NCBI GenBank assembly: GCA_021399395.1 | Contig: JAAFKJ010000026.1 | Coordinates: 1 to 46,223 of the forward strand | Source of the DNA: Candidatus Heimdallarchaeota archaeon | Lineage (GTDB): Archaea; Asgardarchaeota; Heimdallarchaeia; Heimdallarchaeales; Heimdallarchaeaceae | DNA length: 46,223 bases | Direction: 5' to 3' | In this document: positions 37,177 to 46,223 of the stretch, one piece after another | How positions within the stretch are numbered: the stretch's first letter is position 1 | Layout of the letters: each line of letters opens with the position of its first letter | Program-made: the position numbers and the translations under genes | Notes under the pieces: model-generated | Databases searched by the model: none | The model's input: the letters and a program-made list of their open reading frames with translations, nothing else | What the model was told of the DNA's origin: nothing

Positions 37177-37292
37177 TAATGTAATAATTGCTAAGAGGGT
37201 TCACAGATATCCAAATTATTCCTTGAGCTTATTTCATGTGTTATGGAATAGATTTAAAACAGTCTTTTTTCCCTTTATTTCAAGGTGTAATT

Positions 37293-39479
37293 ATGGTTGT
37301 TAAGGAATTCAAATATGACGTTCCTATATTAGATAAAGGATACGCAAACAAATCTCTATACATTAATCTTGATACTTACGAAATAAGAATAGATGATGTA
37401 ACTGAAGAGATGAAAGAGAAATTCATTGGTGGTAAAGGTTTCGATCTTTATATGATGTGGAAATACTTACCAAAGGATAAAAGAACAAAATGGGATGATC
37501 CAGAAAATGTTCTTTGTATCGCAGCAGGTGCTTTGGGCGGAACAACTAACTTTCCTGGCTCTGGGAAAAGCATAGTAACAGCTGTTTCTCCCTTAACAGA
37601 TATCATCATCGACTCAAATGTTGGTGGTTATTTTGGTCCATATCTAAAATACTCGGGATTCGATGTTCTAACTATTCAAGGAAAATCAGATAAGGAAATT
37701 TATATTTACATTGATGGAGAGGAAGGAAGAATAGTTATCGAAGAGGCAGAGGACTTATCATCTGAAACCTACCAGTTAGGGACTATTCTAACAGACAAAT
37801 ACTGCGGAGAAGAAAAATTCAAACGAGATGTTTCTGTCGTTTCCGCTGGTCCAGGAGCAGAGAACACCCGTTGGGGTTGTCTGAATTTTAGTTATTATGA
37901 CCCCCGAAGAGGATATGTAAGATTCAAACAAGCTGGACGTGGAGGAACAGGTACTGTTTTCCGAAATAAAAAACTCAAAGCTCTTGTTGTTAAGAAACTA
38001 AAGGTAGTCACTAGAGGTAACAATCCAGCTGATCCTGAAGCTCTAAAAGAAATCGGTAAAAAACATACTCAAGAAATGATACAACTTGATCCTAAACAGA
38101 ATGAAATGAGGATGGTTGGTACAACTCATCTTGTTCCAATAATGAATGACTATGACTTATTACCAACTAAGAATTTCAAATATGGAAGCGACCCTCAAGC
38201 TGATAAAATTGGTTCTGAAGTCTATCGTAATATATTTGAAAAAGGCCCCGACCCTTGTTGGAAAGGTTGTGCAGTTGGTTGTACACACGGTGTAAAGGAA
38301 TTTGTTCCAAAGACAGGACCATACAAAGGACAGAAAGTTACTGTTGATGGACCAGAATACGAAACTCTAGGTGGAGTAGGTTCTAATTGGTATGTTTGGG
38401 ATCCTCATGATGTAATTGAAACCAACTTCTATTGTGATAATTATGGTTTAGATACTATCGGTGTCGGGACAGGAATAGCTTTTGTTATGGAATGTTATGA
38501 AAATGGAATTCTAGACAAAGAGAAGACTGGAGGTTTAGAATTAAATTGGGGAAATCAAGCTGCTGCAATTGAGCTTGTTCATCAAATGGCTAGAGGAGAA
38601 GGTTTTGGTGTCATTGTAGGGCAAGGAGTAAAGAGGATGAAGAAATACTTTGCTGAGAACTTTGGAGCTGATATTAACTTCCTAAACGATATTGGGATGG
38701 AATCAAAAGGTTTGGAATTCAGTGAATATATGACAAAAGAGTCTCTAGCTCAACAAGGAGGATATGGTTTCGCACTCAAAGGCGCACAGCATGATGAAGC
38801 ATGGTTGATCTTTGAAGACATGGTCAGAGGAAATCTTCCAACATTTGAAAAGAAAGCAGAAGCATTACATTGGTTCCCAATGTGGAGGACTTCGTTTGGA
38901 TTACTTGGTCTCTGTAAGCTTCCTTGGAATGATATTGTCCCAGAAGATAATCGAGAATATGCAGAAGGAAAGATACGCAAAGACGGTAATTATGTTCCAG
39001 ATGATCTAGCAGATCCTGCAAAAATTCCAGAACATGTTCAGAATTATGTTCAATACTATGTCGCTGTCACTGGAAGAGAAATTGACTCTGTAGAATATAT
39101 CAGAATGAGTGAAAGAGTATATAATTTTCAGAGAGCTTTGAATCTATTGTTAATTCCTGAAGGAACAACTTACAGAGAAATGGATACTATCCCTTACAGA
39201 GCTATGGGTCCTGTTACAGAAGAAGAATATCTTTCAAGAGAACAAGAGTATTACCTTAAACAGCTCAAAAATGATCTTAACCTAGATCCTGAAGGAATGA
39301 GCGTTAAAGAGAAAATGAGTGCCATTCGCAAACATCGTGAAGAATCTTATGATAAACTGAAAGAGACTGTTTATGAACGAAGAGGGTGGACTAGCAATGG
39401 TGTTCCAACTGTCAAGAAAATGAAACAGCTAGGGATGGATTTTCCTGATATCATAGAACTACTGGAAAAAAATAAATAA
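37293..39479 (+). CDS. Tungsten-containing aldehyde:ferredoxin oxidoreductase family protein
   Basis: GGKGFDLYMMWKYLP, AGRGGTGTVFRNKKLKALVVKK, DPCWKGCAVGCTHGV [4Fe-4S] Cys motif, downstream LLGLCKLPW; start set at the internal ATG (MVVKEFKYD). Confidence 0.9.
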   Translation: MVVKEFKYDVPILDKGYANKSLYINLDTYEIRIDDVTEEMKEKFIGGKGFDLYMMWKYLPKDKRTKWDDPENVLCIAAGALGGTTNFPGSGKSIVTAVSPLTDIIIDSNVGGYFGPYLKYSGFDVLTIQGKSDKEIYIYIDGEEGRIVIEEAEDLSSETYQLGTILTDKYCGEEKFKRDVSVVSAGPGAENTRWGCLNFSYYDPRRGYVRFKQAGRGGTGTVFRNKKLKALVVKKLKVVTRGNNPADPEALKEIGKKHTQEMIQLDPKQNEMRMVGTTHLVPIMNDYDLLPTKNFKYGSDPQADKIGSEVYRNIFEKGPDPCWKGCAVGCTHGVKEFVPKTGPYKGQKVTVDGPEYETLGGVGSNWYVWDPHDVIETNFYCDNYGLDTIGVGTGIAFVMECYENGILDKEKTGGLELNWGNQAAAIELVHQMARGEGFGVIVGQGVKRMKKYFAENFGADINFLNDIGMESKGLEFSEYMTKESLAQQGGYGFALKGAQHDEAWLIFEDMVRGNLPTFEKKAEALHWFPMWRTSFGLLGLCKLPWNDIVPEDNREYAEGKIRKDGNYVPDDLADPAKIPEHVQNYVQYYVAVTGREIDSVEYIRMSERVYNFQRALNLLLIPEGTTYREMDTIPYRAMGPVTEEEYLSREQEYYLKQLKNDLNLDPEGMSVKEKMSAIRKHREESYDKLKETVYERRGWTSNGVPTVKKMKQLGMDFPDIIELLEKNK

Positions 39480-39667
39480 CTTTCCTTCTCTTCACTTCTT
39501 TTTTCTTTTTAGTTTCTTAGTCAATTTCTAGGTTATTCACAGAAAAACATGAACGTTTTTCACCAATATTCAGTAGTATTCAACACGCTTAATTTGATAA
39601 TATTTCCGCGGATTATTCTACTAGGACTAACCTAAACGTTAAATACTTCGTTCATAGTATTATTTGA

Positions 39668-39677
39668 ACAGTACTGT
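39668..39677. promoter_or_regulatory. Palindrome ACAGTACTGT upstream of Arf-like gene
   Basis: Perfect dyad; related dyad AACAGT-A-ACTGTT at 39704-39716. Confidence 0.35.
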
Positions 39678-39703
39678 ATTAGGGGTTCGCTAACAGCAAA
39701 CGC

Positions 39704-39716
39704 AACAGTAACTGTT
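39704..39716. promoter_or_regulatory. Palindrome AACAGTAACTGTT upstream of Arf-like gene
   Basis: 6-bp arms around a single central A; same core as 39668-39677. Confidence 0.35.
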
Positions 39717-39739
39717 CTCTTAGTGAAAGGGGTCAGAAA

Positions 39740-40294
39740 ATGAGTATGTTTGCATCTTTGTTTTCAAGAACAAAGCAGGAAAAAAAAGCCAAAGTTTTAA
39801 TTCTAGGTTTAGCTGCAGCTGGAAAAACTACACTAACAAAGTATTTACGTTATGGGGAGTTTCAAAGTGATACTATACCTACAATAGGTCAAAATATCGA
39901 TTCTTTAGAGTATGAAGGTTGGAAAATAACCACTATTGATGTTGCAGGACAACAAGACTTCCGATTCTTATGGGATGCACACTATCCCGGTACTTCCGCA
40001 GTGATTTTCGTTATAGACGCAGCTGATCTTGAAACCTTACCTGAAGCTCGTGATATTCTCAAGAAACATGTCTTCAATAATCCTCAATTGTCAGAAGCAC
40101 CAGTACTGGTTATAGCAAATAAACAAGATTTAGATGGGGCAGTTGAAGCACCATTACTTATTCAACTCCTTGGATTACATTTAGAGATGCAAGATAGAAC
40201 TTTTGCAGTGTTTGACGCTAGCATACTATATGGAAGCGGAATTGTTGAAGCTTTTACTTGGGTAGTGAATCAACTAGAAATGGATAAAAAATAA
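39740..40294 (+). CDS. Arf-family-like small GTPase
   Basis: ILGLAAAGKTTLTKYL, TIPTIGQN, TTIDVAGQQDFRFLW, VIANKQDLDGA. Confidence 0.9.
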   Translation: MSMFASLFSRTKQEKKAKVLILGLAAAGKTTLTKYLRYGEFQSDTIPTIGQNIDSLEYEGWKITTIDVAGQQDFRFLWDAHYPGTSAVIFVIDAADLETLPEARDILKKHVFNNPQLSEAPVLVIANKQDLDGAVEAPLLIQLLGLHLEMQDRTFAVFDASILYGSGIVEAFTWVVNQLEMDKK

Positions 40295-40375
40295 TCTTGA
40301 GAAAGAATCCAATCTAGAACCTTTTTCTTTTGTATAAATTTATTAAAGCTTAAGTTATTTGTTCAATAACTAAGA

Positions 40376-42562
40376 GTGATATTCATGTTTGATTATAAAA
40401 CTAGAGGGAAAGAAAATTTAACTGTTATCGTCTTCATCTCGATTATACTGAGCATATTGCTATCAGGCAGTTTTGTAAGTGCTTCTAATCATCAATATCC
40501 TTCAACCTTCTTACCAGAAACTCTTCAGATAGATGTTGGTAAGTACGACTTTGAACTACTACAAGATCTTGATGACTCTGTAGAAATGGAAAGTTTGATT
40601 CTATCAATCATTCTTGGACAGTATGATGCCTATAATCTAGTAGGTGTAACATATTCTGTTGTCAAAAATGGTTCAGTTCTCTTAACTGGCGGATATGGTG
40701 CTAGCAATTTCTATTACCTTACTCCTGTTGATCCCATAACTACTCTTTTCCGAGTTGGGTCAATTTCCAAGACTTTCATAGCTATTTCTATACTTCAACT
40801 GATGGAAGATGGTTTAATAGCCCTAGATACAGATGTAAATAATTATCTAACTGCTTTTCAAATAGTAGATACGTATGAGGAACCTATAACCATTCGACAT
40901 TTACTAACTCATACAGCTGGATTTGAGGAAACTGTGTCTCAATCAGTATTTGAATCAGCTTTAGAGATGCCTGATTTAGAAGAAACACTCACTACTGATG
41001 CACCTCAAAGAGTGAACCCTCCTGGAGAAGTTGTTTCCTATTCAAACTATGGCTTTACATTACTGGGGTACATAATTCAAGAATTAACAGCCTTACCTTT
41101 CGAACAGTATGTACAGATGGAGATTCTAGATCCATTTGGAATGAACCATACTTCATTTGAACAACCCTTACCTGTTCCTTTAGTATCGGATATGGCTACA
41201 GGATATGACGAAGGTCGAGTGGAAGGGTATTATGAATATCTATCAATTAGTCCAGCTGCAGCATTAACTTCATCCGCAGGTGATATGGCAAAATTCATGA
41301 TTGCAATGTTGAACAATGCTTCTTACAATGGAAATCAGATTCTAGAAAATTCAACGGTTGAACTTATGCAATCAGAACAGTTCACTACTCATCCAGATCT
41401 ACCTGGTATGTGTTTTGGGTTATATGAAATGAACACAAATGGGGAGTACATTATAGGACATGGTGGAGATACTATCTTCTTTCATAGTCGAATGATGCTT
41501 TTTCCAGAACATGATCTGGGTGTATTTATAACGTACAATAACCGAGAAGGTGGGATAGCTAAATATGACTTTTCTACTCAATTCATAGATCATTACTTCC
41601 CTTATCATATTGATGAGATCGTTCCGATGGATAATTATGATAAAAAATTAGACCAATTTACTGGATTCTATCTGTCCTCCAGAAGGCATTATTCTAGCGC
41701 TTCTGGTATTCCTAAAGACCTTTGGATGAGAATTGCAGGATTAGAAATCTATTCAACTGGGCAGTATCTGAAATTTGTAGGTGCTAGTATAGAATTTGTT
41801 CAAATTGCTCCCAATTATTTTGTTGAAAGAACTGGTGATTATGATTTTACTATAATTTTCTTTAAGGATGATAAAGGTCGAATTACTCACTTCCACTCTG
41901 ATATTGTTGGCCCAACTTCAACCTATGAGAAACTAAACTTTATCTATCGCAATATAGATATTTTCAATTCAGTGATAATAGCCTTCGCTGTGATCTTTCT
42001 TATCTCCTTAGCTTATTGGGGAGCGAAAGGCTTAAACAACTTTCTCACCAAATCTGAGAGTATCAGAAGTCTAGATACAATAATTAAGTGGTGGACACTC
42101 GGTATCCCAGTAACATTTATCCCATATGCATACTACATTGATGTAAGAACTGAAACAATTATTTTTCTAGAAAAGGAAGTGCCTGCTATTTTTGGAAGCA
42201 CGTATATCTTGCTTCTGTTTACTTTAGTATTTACAGCTGGTCTAGTGATATTTTCTGTTATCTCTTGGACAAGTTTCAGACCAAGTAGTATCAAAGCTAG
42301 AAAGGAACTACAGATAGAAGAAAATGATATCGGTGAAGAAACAGAAGAACAAATCGTAGAAGAAGTTGTTGAAGAAATAGATGAAAATATCCCTGAGGAA
42401 CCTATTGAAGTTAGCAAATTCTCTGAAATTGTGCAGAAAATTCTAACTGTAATTCGTACTTTCCAACCTTTATTCAAACGACTACATTACAGTCTTCTAG
42501 CAATCTTATCTATTGCTTTAGTATCTTTATTTGCTTCCTGGAATCTTTTAGATTTATTTTGA
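40376..42562 (+). CDS. Serine beta-lactamase/class C-like hydrolase with signal and C-terminal membrane region
   Basis: FRVGSISKTFIAISILQL (SxxK), YSNYGFTLLGYII, GHGGDT, HLLTHTAGF; several C-terminal hydrophobic segments with an intervening Glu-rich stretch. Confidence 0.85.
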   Translation: MIFMFDYKTRGKENLTVIVFISIILSILLSGSFVSASNHQYPSTFLPETLQIDVGKYDFELLQDLDDSVEMESLILSIILGQYDAYNLVGVTYSVVKNGSVLLTGGYGASNFYYLTPVDPITTLFRVGSISKTFIAISILQLMEDGLIALDTDVNNYLTAFQIVDTYEEPITIRHLLTHTAGFEETVSQSVFESALEMPDLEETLTTDAPQRVNPPGEVVSYSNYGFTLLGYIIQELTALPFEQYVQMEILDPFGMNHTSFEQPLPVPLVSDMATGYDEGRVEGYYEYLSISPAAALTSSAGDMAKFMIAMLNNASYNGNQILENSTVELMQSEQFTTHPDLPGMCFGLYEMNTNGEYIIGHGGDTIFFHSRMMLFPEHDLGVFITYNNREGGIAKYDFSTQFIDHYFPYHIDEIVPMDNYDKKLDQFTGFYLSSRRHYSSASGIPKDLWMRIAGLEIYSTGQYLKFVGASIEFVQIAPNYFVERTGDYDFTIIFFKDDKGRITHFHSDIVGPTSTYEKLNFIYRNIDIFNSVIIAFAVIFLISLAYWGAKGLNNFLTKSESIRSLDTIIKWWTLGIPVTFIPYAYYIDVRTETIIFLEKEVPAIFGSTYILLLFTLVFTAGLVIFSVISWTSFRPSSIKARKELQIEENDIGEETEEQIVEEVVEEIDENIPEEPIEVSKFSEIVQKILTVIRTFQPLFKRLHYSLLAILSIALVSLFASWNLLDLF

Positions 42563-43378
42563 ATCTAATGTTTCCTTTTTCATTTTTTCATAATATTCTC
42601 TCATGTTTTTCGCATATTCTTCTGGAAAGATTCCTAAAGCTTGGAATTTGTCTTTCAAATATCGATCAAAATACTCAAAAATCGCATCCATTCCATCGAA
42701 TAAGCTCTTCTGCGTAAGCTCAGAGAGTAAAGTTTTGTTTAAGATTGCCAATCTCTCCTTATCTAGCTTTTTCTCCAGCCTCCGATAGTTTTCTTGCTTC
42801 CTTTGAGCAAATGAATCTTCGAACTTTACCAAATACTTCCTATAATAATCAATACAATCTAGAGCATCCCAAAATTCCCCTCTACAAATTTTGCCAACAG
42901 TATAACTGATACCCATCTGATAGTGCTTAGCTCTATGAGTTAAATCAGCTATATCTACTTCCCATTTCATCTTTCTAGATTCTTCCATCATCCTCTCTAA
43001 ATGACCTTCTGGATCATAGAGAATATCAAAATATATTTTATCTGGACGAGGTTCAGCAGGAACAAGATTGTAAGCAAAATCTACCTTAACTTCTTCCTCC
43101 TCGTAGAATACTACATATACAAAAGGAAAACCTGACATTGACTCAGCTTTAAATTTGCCGATTTTTTTAGCTGCTTCTAATCTATCATTTCTAAAACTGT
43201 TTAAGTCCTCTTCGGTGTTGAAGTAGATGCTAAGATCTATATCTGAATATTCATCAGCTGTTTGAGAACCACCAATATATAAGCCAACAACTCTTGAATC
43301 TGCTATGACAACTTCTGTTGCTCTATCAATTAGATCTTGGTGCTTAGGGAGATTTTTGAATTTCTCAATAGAATACAT
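42554..43378 (-). CDS. Nucleotidyltransferase-domain (aminoglycoside adenylyltransferase-like) protein
   Basis: VVGLYIGGSQTADEYSDIDLSIYF (GGS...DxD), later VKVDFAYN. Confidence 0.75.
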   Translation of the reverse strand: MYSIEKFKNLPKHQDLIDRATEVVIADSRVVGLYIGGSQTADEYSDIDLSIYFNTEEDLNSFRNDRLEAAKKIGKFKAESMSGFPFVYVVFYEEEEVKVDFAYNLVPAEPRPDKIYFDILYDPEGHLERMMEESRKMKWEVDIADLTHRAKHYQMGISYTVGKICRGEFWDALDCIDYYRKYLVKFEDSFAQRKQENYRRLEKKLDKERLAILNKTLLSELTQKSLFDGMDAIFEYFDRYLKDKFQALGIFPEEYAKNMREYYEKMKKETLDSK

Positions 43379-43579
43379 ACTCTTTATTTCTGAGAATATT
43401 AAATAAATCTTTCAATATTGGATTGAAGAGATTCTCTTGAGTAAGTTCTGAGAATAGGGCTTTTTGAGCACAGCTTTTCTTTCTTCATCAGTTTTTCTAA
43501 AAAAATTACAAATCACTCTGAGGACTAACTTCACTTTGTTAATACAATAATTTTAAAAACTCTCTAAATTATCACATAT

Positions 43580-44092
43580 ATGAAAAAATGGCTTAAAATT
43601 TTTCTAATAATTTTCATTCCTGTAATGTTAGGTATACTCTCTTTCGGAGGAACAATACTTTATTCCTATTTACAAATTGACTATTCAATTGGAGAAACAA
43701 CTGTAGCTTTCGATATCACTCCAGATTTTGTTGAAGGGTATGTAGGGTTTGTTGAACTTACTACACCAGCAGAAATTCAGAACAAAGGATTGTACTCAAT
43801 TCGAGATCTCACAATTACAATTAGCGTTTACGGTGCTAATTTTAGTAATGTTGCTCTTGATGGAGAATTACTCGCGAGTGGAGTGAATGAACTTGGTGAT
43901 GTGGTTAAAGGACAAGTTTGGGACGACGATATAATTGTAGAAATCACTAATCTAATCGTTTTATTAGCCATTTATGACGGTGATTTTGATATACAAATAG
44001 CCATCAGTCTAAATGTTGATTTTGGATTTCTCATTCCTATTAACATTCAAATTGCCGTTGCTGTTCCTTGGGATGCTCCTTTCACCTTCTAA
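43580..44092 (+). CDS. Hypothetical membrane-anchored extracytoplasmic protein
   Basis: N-terminal TM KIFLIIFIPVMLGILSFGG followed by a beta-rich region. Confidence 0.5.
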   Translation: MKKWLKIFLIIFIPVMLGILSFGGTILYSYLQIDYSIGETTVAFDITPDFVEGYVGFVELTTPAEIQNKGLYSIRDLTITISVYGANFSNVALDGELLASGVNELGDVVKGQVWDDDIIVEITNLIVLLAIYDGDFDIQIAISLNVDFGFLIPINIQIAVAVPWDAPFTF

Positions 44093-44172
44093 TCTTTTTT
44101 TCTTTTTCAGAGGAGAAGTCTATTGACTATTGATTAAAAAAATTCTAGATTAGTAAATTTATCTCAAATATA

Positions 44173-44553
44173 TCAAATAGCTGGCAATGCACGCATTATT
44201 AGAATAACAATCACTGCTGCAATGGAGAGTATAAGATAAATACTGCCTGATATAACTAGAAGTTTGGAATGAGGTTCTTCCTCCTCTTTACTGATTAATT
44301 TTTGAATTTTTTTCAATCCAAGTATAACTGAAGAAATTGCTAGCACACCACTAATTATAGGAGGTATTATGGCTGTAATTTCAATAGGAATAGAGCCTCC
44401 AAGTTCAATAAATCCATAAATAAACAAACCAATTATAATAGCTGAATAGATAAAGAAATAGAGTAAGTTAAAGATTTTTAGTCTTTTGTTCTCATCAAGC
44501 GAAGGTGATTTAGAAATTACACTTTCTTCACCAGATTGATCGGGATTTGTCAT
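44173..44553 (-). CDS. Small integral membrane protein (about 3 TM), function unknown
   Basis: Three hydrophobic segments. Confidence 0.5.
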   Translation of the reverse strand: MTNPDQSGEESVISKSPSLDENKRLKIFNLLYFFIYSAIIIGLFIYGFIELGGSIPIEITAIIPPIISGVLAISSVILGLKKIQKLISKEEEEPHSKLLVISGSIYLILSIAAVIVILIMRALPAI

Positions 44554-44657
44554 AATATAGCAATTTTCTCCTAAATTACTTAAGCCTTGCTCACCAAAAC
44601 AATCTACCAGTGAGAAAATTTAATATCTATTGAATTATCATTTTCTTGTAGATAATA

Positions 44658-45764
44658 ATGAAAAATGATGTGACCATAGCATTAGACGAACTGTATAATT
44701 TCATGAAAGAAGTATTCATAGGTTTGGGTTATCCAGAGGAGCAAGCTAAAATTAGTGCTGAAATATTAATTGAAGCTGACCTCAGAGGTATCACTTCTCA
44801 TGGTGTTCAGAGATTGAAATATTATTTTGTTAGAGTCAAAGCTGAACAACATCTTGTTGCTGATTATGAGATACTCAAAGATGAAGCTGCTACAGCTGTT
44901 ATTGATGGCAACCATGGTAATGGTCATTTCATCTCTTACAAAGCAATGGAGATGGCTATTGAAAAAGCTAAGAAGTATGGTATTGGAATGGTGGTTGTTC
45001 GTAACAGTACTCATTATGGTATAGCTGGTTATTATCCTCTAATGGCAATAAAGAAGGGTTGCTTGGGAATCACTGGAACTAATGCAAGACCAGCTGTTGC
45101 GCCAACTTTTGGAGGAGAACCAATGTTAGGTACCAATCCCTTGACCTTCGGTTTTCCAACTGATGAAGAATTCCCATTTGTACTAGATTGTGCAACTTCT
45201 ATTATTCAGAGAGGTAAGGTGGAACTAGCTGCAAGAGATGGAACTCCCCTTCAGGAAGGTGTTGTCATTGACAGAGAAACAGGTAACTCCCGTACTGATG
45301 CAGCTCAACTGTTGAAAGATTTCGTGGAAAACAAAGCCGCCTTACTCGCTCTAGGAGGTGCAGGCGAGGAATTATCTGGGCACAAGGGATATGGTTATTC
45401 TGCTGTTGTAGAGATTCTTTCTGCTGCTCTACAAAATGGTGTTTTTCTCAAGGATTTATCTGGTCTTGACGAAGATGGAAACAAAGCTCATTTTAGAGTA
45501 GGTCACTTCTTCATAGCAATTGATCCTTCCTTCTTCTTAGGTCTTGAAACGTTCAAGAAAGTAGCAGGTAATATCTGTAGAGGATTACGTAATTCTGATA
45601 AATTACCAGATGCAATTCGCATCTATACAGCAGGAGAAAAAGAATTCGATGCTGAAAAAAAAGTGAGAGAAAACGGTGTTCCTCTGAGTAAGAGTATCCA
45701 AGAAGATCTAATTTTCATGAGAGATGAACTCAACTTAACAACATACAAGTTTGGTTTTGAGTAA
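44658..45764 (+). CDS. Malate/L-lactate (Ldh_2-type) NAD(P)-dependent dehydrogenase
   Basis: ADLRGITSHGVQRL, DGNHGNGHFISYKAMEMAIEKAKKYGIGMVVVRNSTHYGIAGYYPLMA, GTNPLTFGFP. Confidence 0.9.
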   Translation: MKNDVTIALDELYNFMKEVFIGLGYPEEQAKISAEILIEADLRGITSHGVQRLKYYFVRVKAEQHLVADYEILKDEAATAVIDGNHGNGHFISYKAMEMAIEKAKKYGIGMVVVRNSTHYGIAGYYPLMAIKKGCLGITGTNARPAVAPTFGGEPMLGTNPLTFGFPTDEEFPFVLDCATSIIQRGKVELAARDGTPLQEGVVIDRETGNSRTDAAQLLKDFVENKAALLALGGAGEELSGHKGYGYSAVVEILSAALQNGVFLKDLSGLDEDGNKAHFRVGHFFIAIDPSFFLGLETFKKVAGNICRGLRNSDKLPDAIRIYTAGEKEFDAEKKVRENGVPLSKSIQEDLIFMRDELNLTTYKFGFE

Positions 45765-45795
45765 AAAATAAGAATTGGAAATCTTCCAATTTTTT

Positions 45796-46223
45796 TCAAT
45801 CATGCACAATTTCCTCAGGAGGAACAAATGGAAAGACTTGTCGAACGATGTCACTTGCTTTATTAAATTGTGCAACATTTCCATCAAATTTGCTAAGTGA
45901 TTCCTGAAACATCTCGCAGAAGTTTTCTGTAAAATGCTTTGCAGCTGTTTGGAGTATCCAAGCATCACTGTCACTGATTATCAAAGTTGCAATGCTTCTA
46001 TCTTCATTTTCAACTATAATCATTTTCTTATCTCTGAAGCTAACTTTTCTTAAATCAGTTTTAGCACCCGTGGTTTCAGAGATTAGAGATTTCAAAGCGG
46101 TAATTGTTCCAGTAACTAAAATGTCTTGATGATTTATAGTGCCTTCTTCTCGACCTATACTAACAGAATAGAGTAGCAGACCAGCATCATTGAATATGAG
46201 TATCTTGTTAATTTTAGCAGGTA
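45796..46223 (-). CDS. Partial longin/roadblock-like (small-GTPase-regulator fold) protein, truncated by window edge
   Basis: The frame stays open to the window end: ...PAKINKILIFNDAGLLLYSVSIGREEGTINHQDILVTGTITALKSLISETTGAKTDLRKVSFRDKKMIIVENEDRS...; the ORF-track start is an internal TTG. Confidence 0.6.
   Translation of the reverse strand, partial: PAKINKILIFNDAGLLLYSVSIGREEGTINHQDILVTGTITALKSLISETTGAKTDLRKVSFRDKKMIIVENEDRSIATLIISDSDAWILQTAAKHFTENFCEMFQESLSKFDGNVAQFNKASDIVRQVFPFVPPEEIVHD

Noticed and set aside
45735-45974. 79-aa minus-strand ORF at the end of the dehydrogenase gene
   Set aside because: Out of frame with, and overlapping, the better-supported longin/roadblock-like CDS.
1-46223. 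tRNA genes, intact rRNA operon, transposases, integrases or prophage genes
   Set aside because: I looked for characteristic motifs and saw none convincing; a tRNAscan/Infernal run would be needed to exclude tRNAs formally.

Overview
The window is AT-rich and gene-dense. It looks archaeal and most likely Asgard-type, based on an F420-dependent methylene-H4MPT dehydrogenase, a Rag/Gtr-like GTPase, an Arf-like GTPase, a longin/roadblock-like protein cut by the right edge, archaeal-type AsnRS and NreA. The standout is a contiguous ~18.5 kb locus (about 10.0-28.5 kb) built around one uninterrupted 3359-aa type I fatty-acid/polyketide megasynthase. Its readable domain order is [FMN-barrel pseudo-ER]-[NMO/FabK/PfaD-like ER]-KS-AT-KS-ACP-ACP-KR-DH-PPTase. 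Encoded around it are a biotin protein ligase, two acyl-CoA carboxylase carboxyltransferases, two biotin carboxylases, one biotin carrier protein and a translationally coupled alpha/beta-hydrolase. On paper the locus can make malonyl-CoA, activate its own ACPs, carry out a fully reducing iterative cycle and possibly release the product. That is unexpected in an organism whose membrane lipids should be isoprenoid. Other points of interest are Thr at the expected phosphopantetheine position of both ACPs, an inactive-looking duplicate ER barrel, a recombination-like identity patch between the two carboxyltransferases, a possible structured RNA or decayed rRNA fragment at ~7.85-7.97 kb, and several operator-like palindromes. 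All assignments come from reading the sequence and recalled family motifs; no searches were run.
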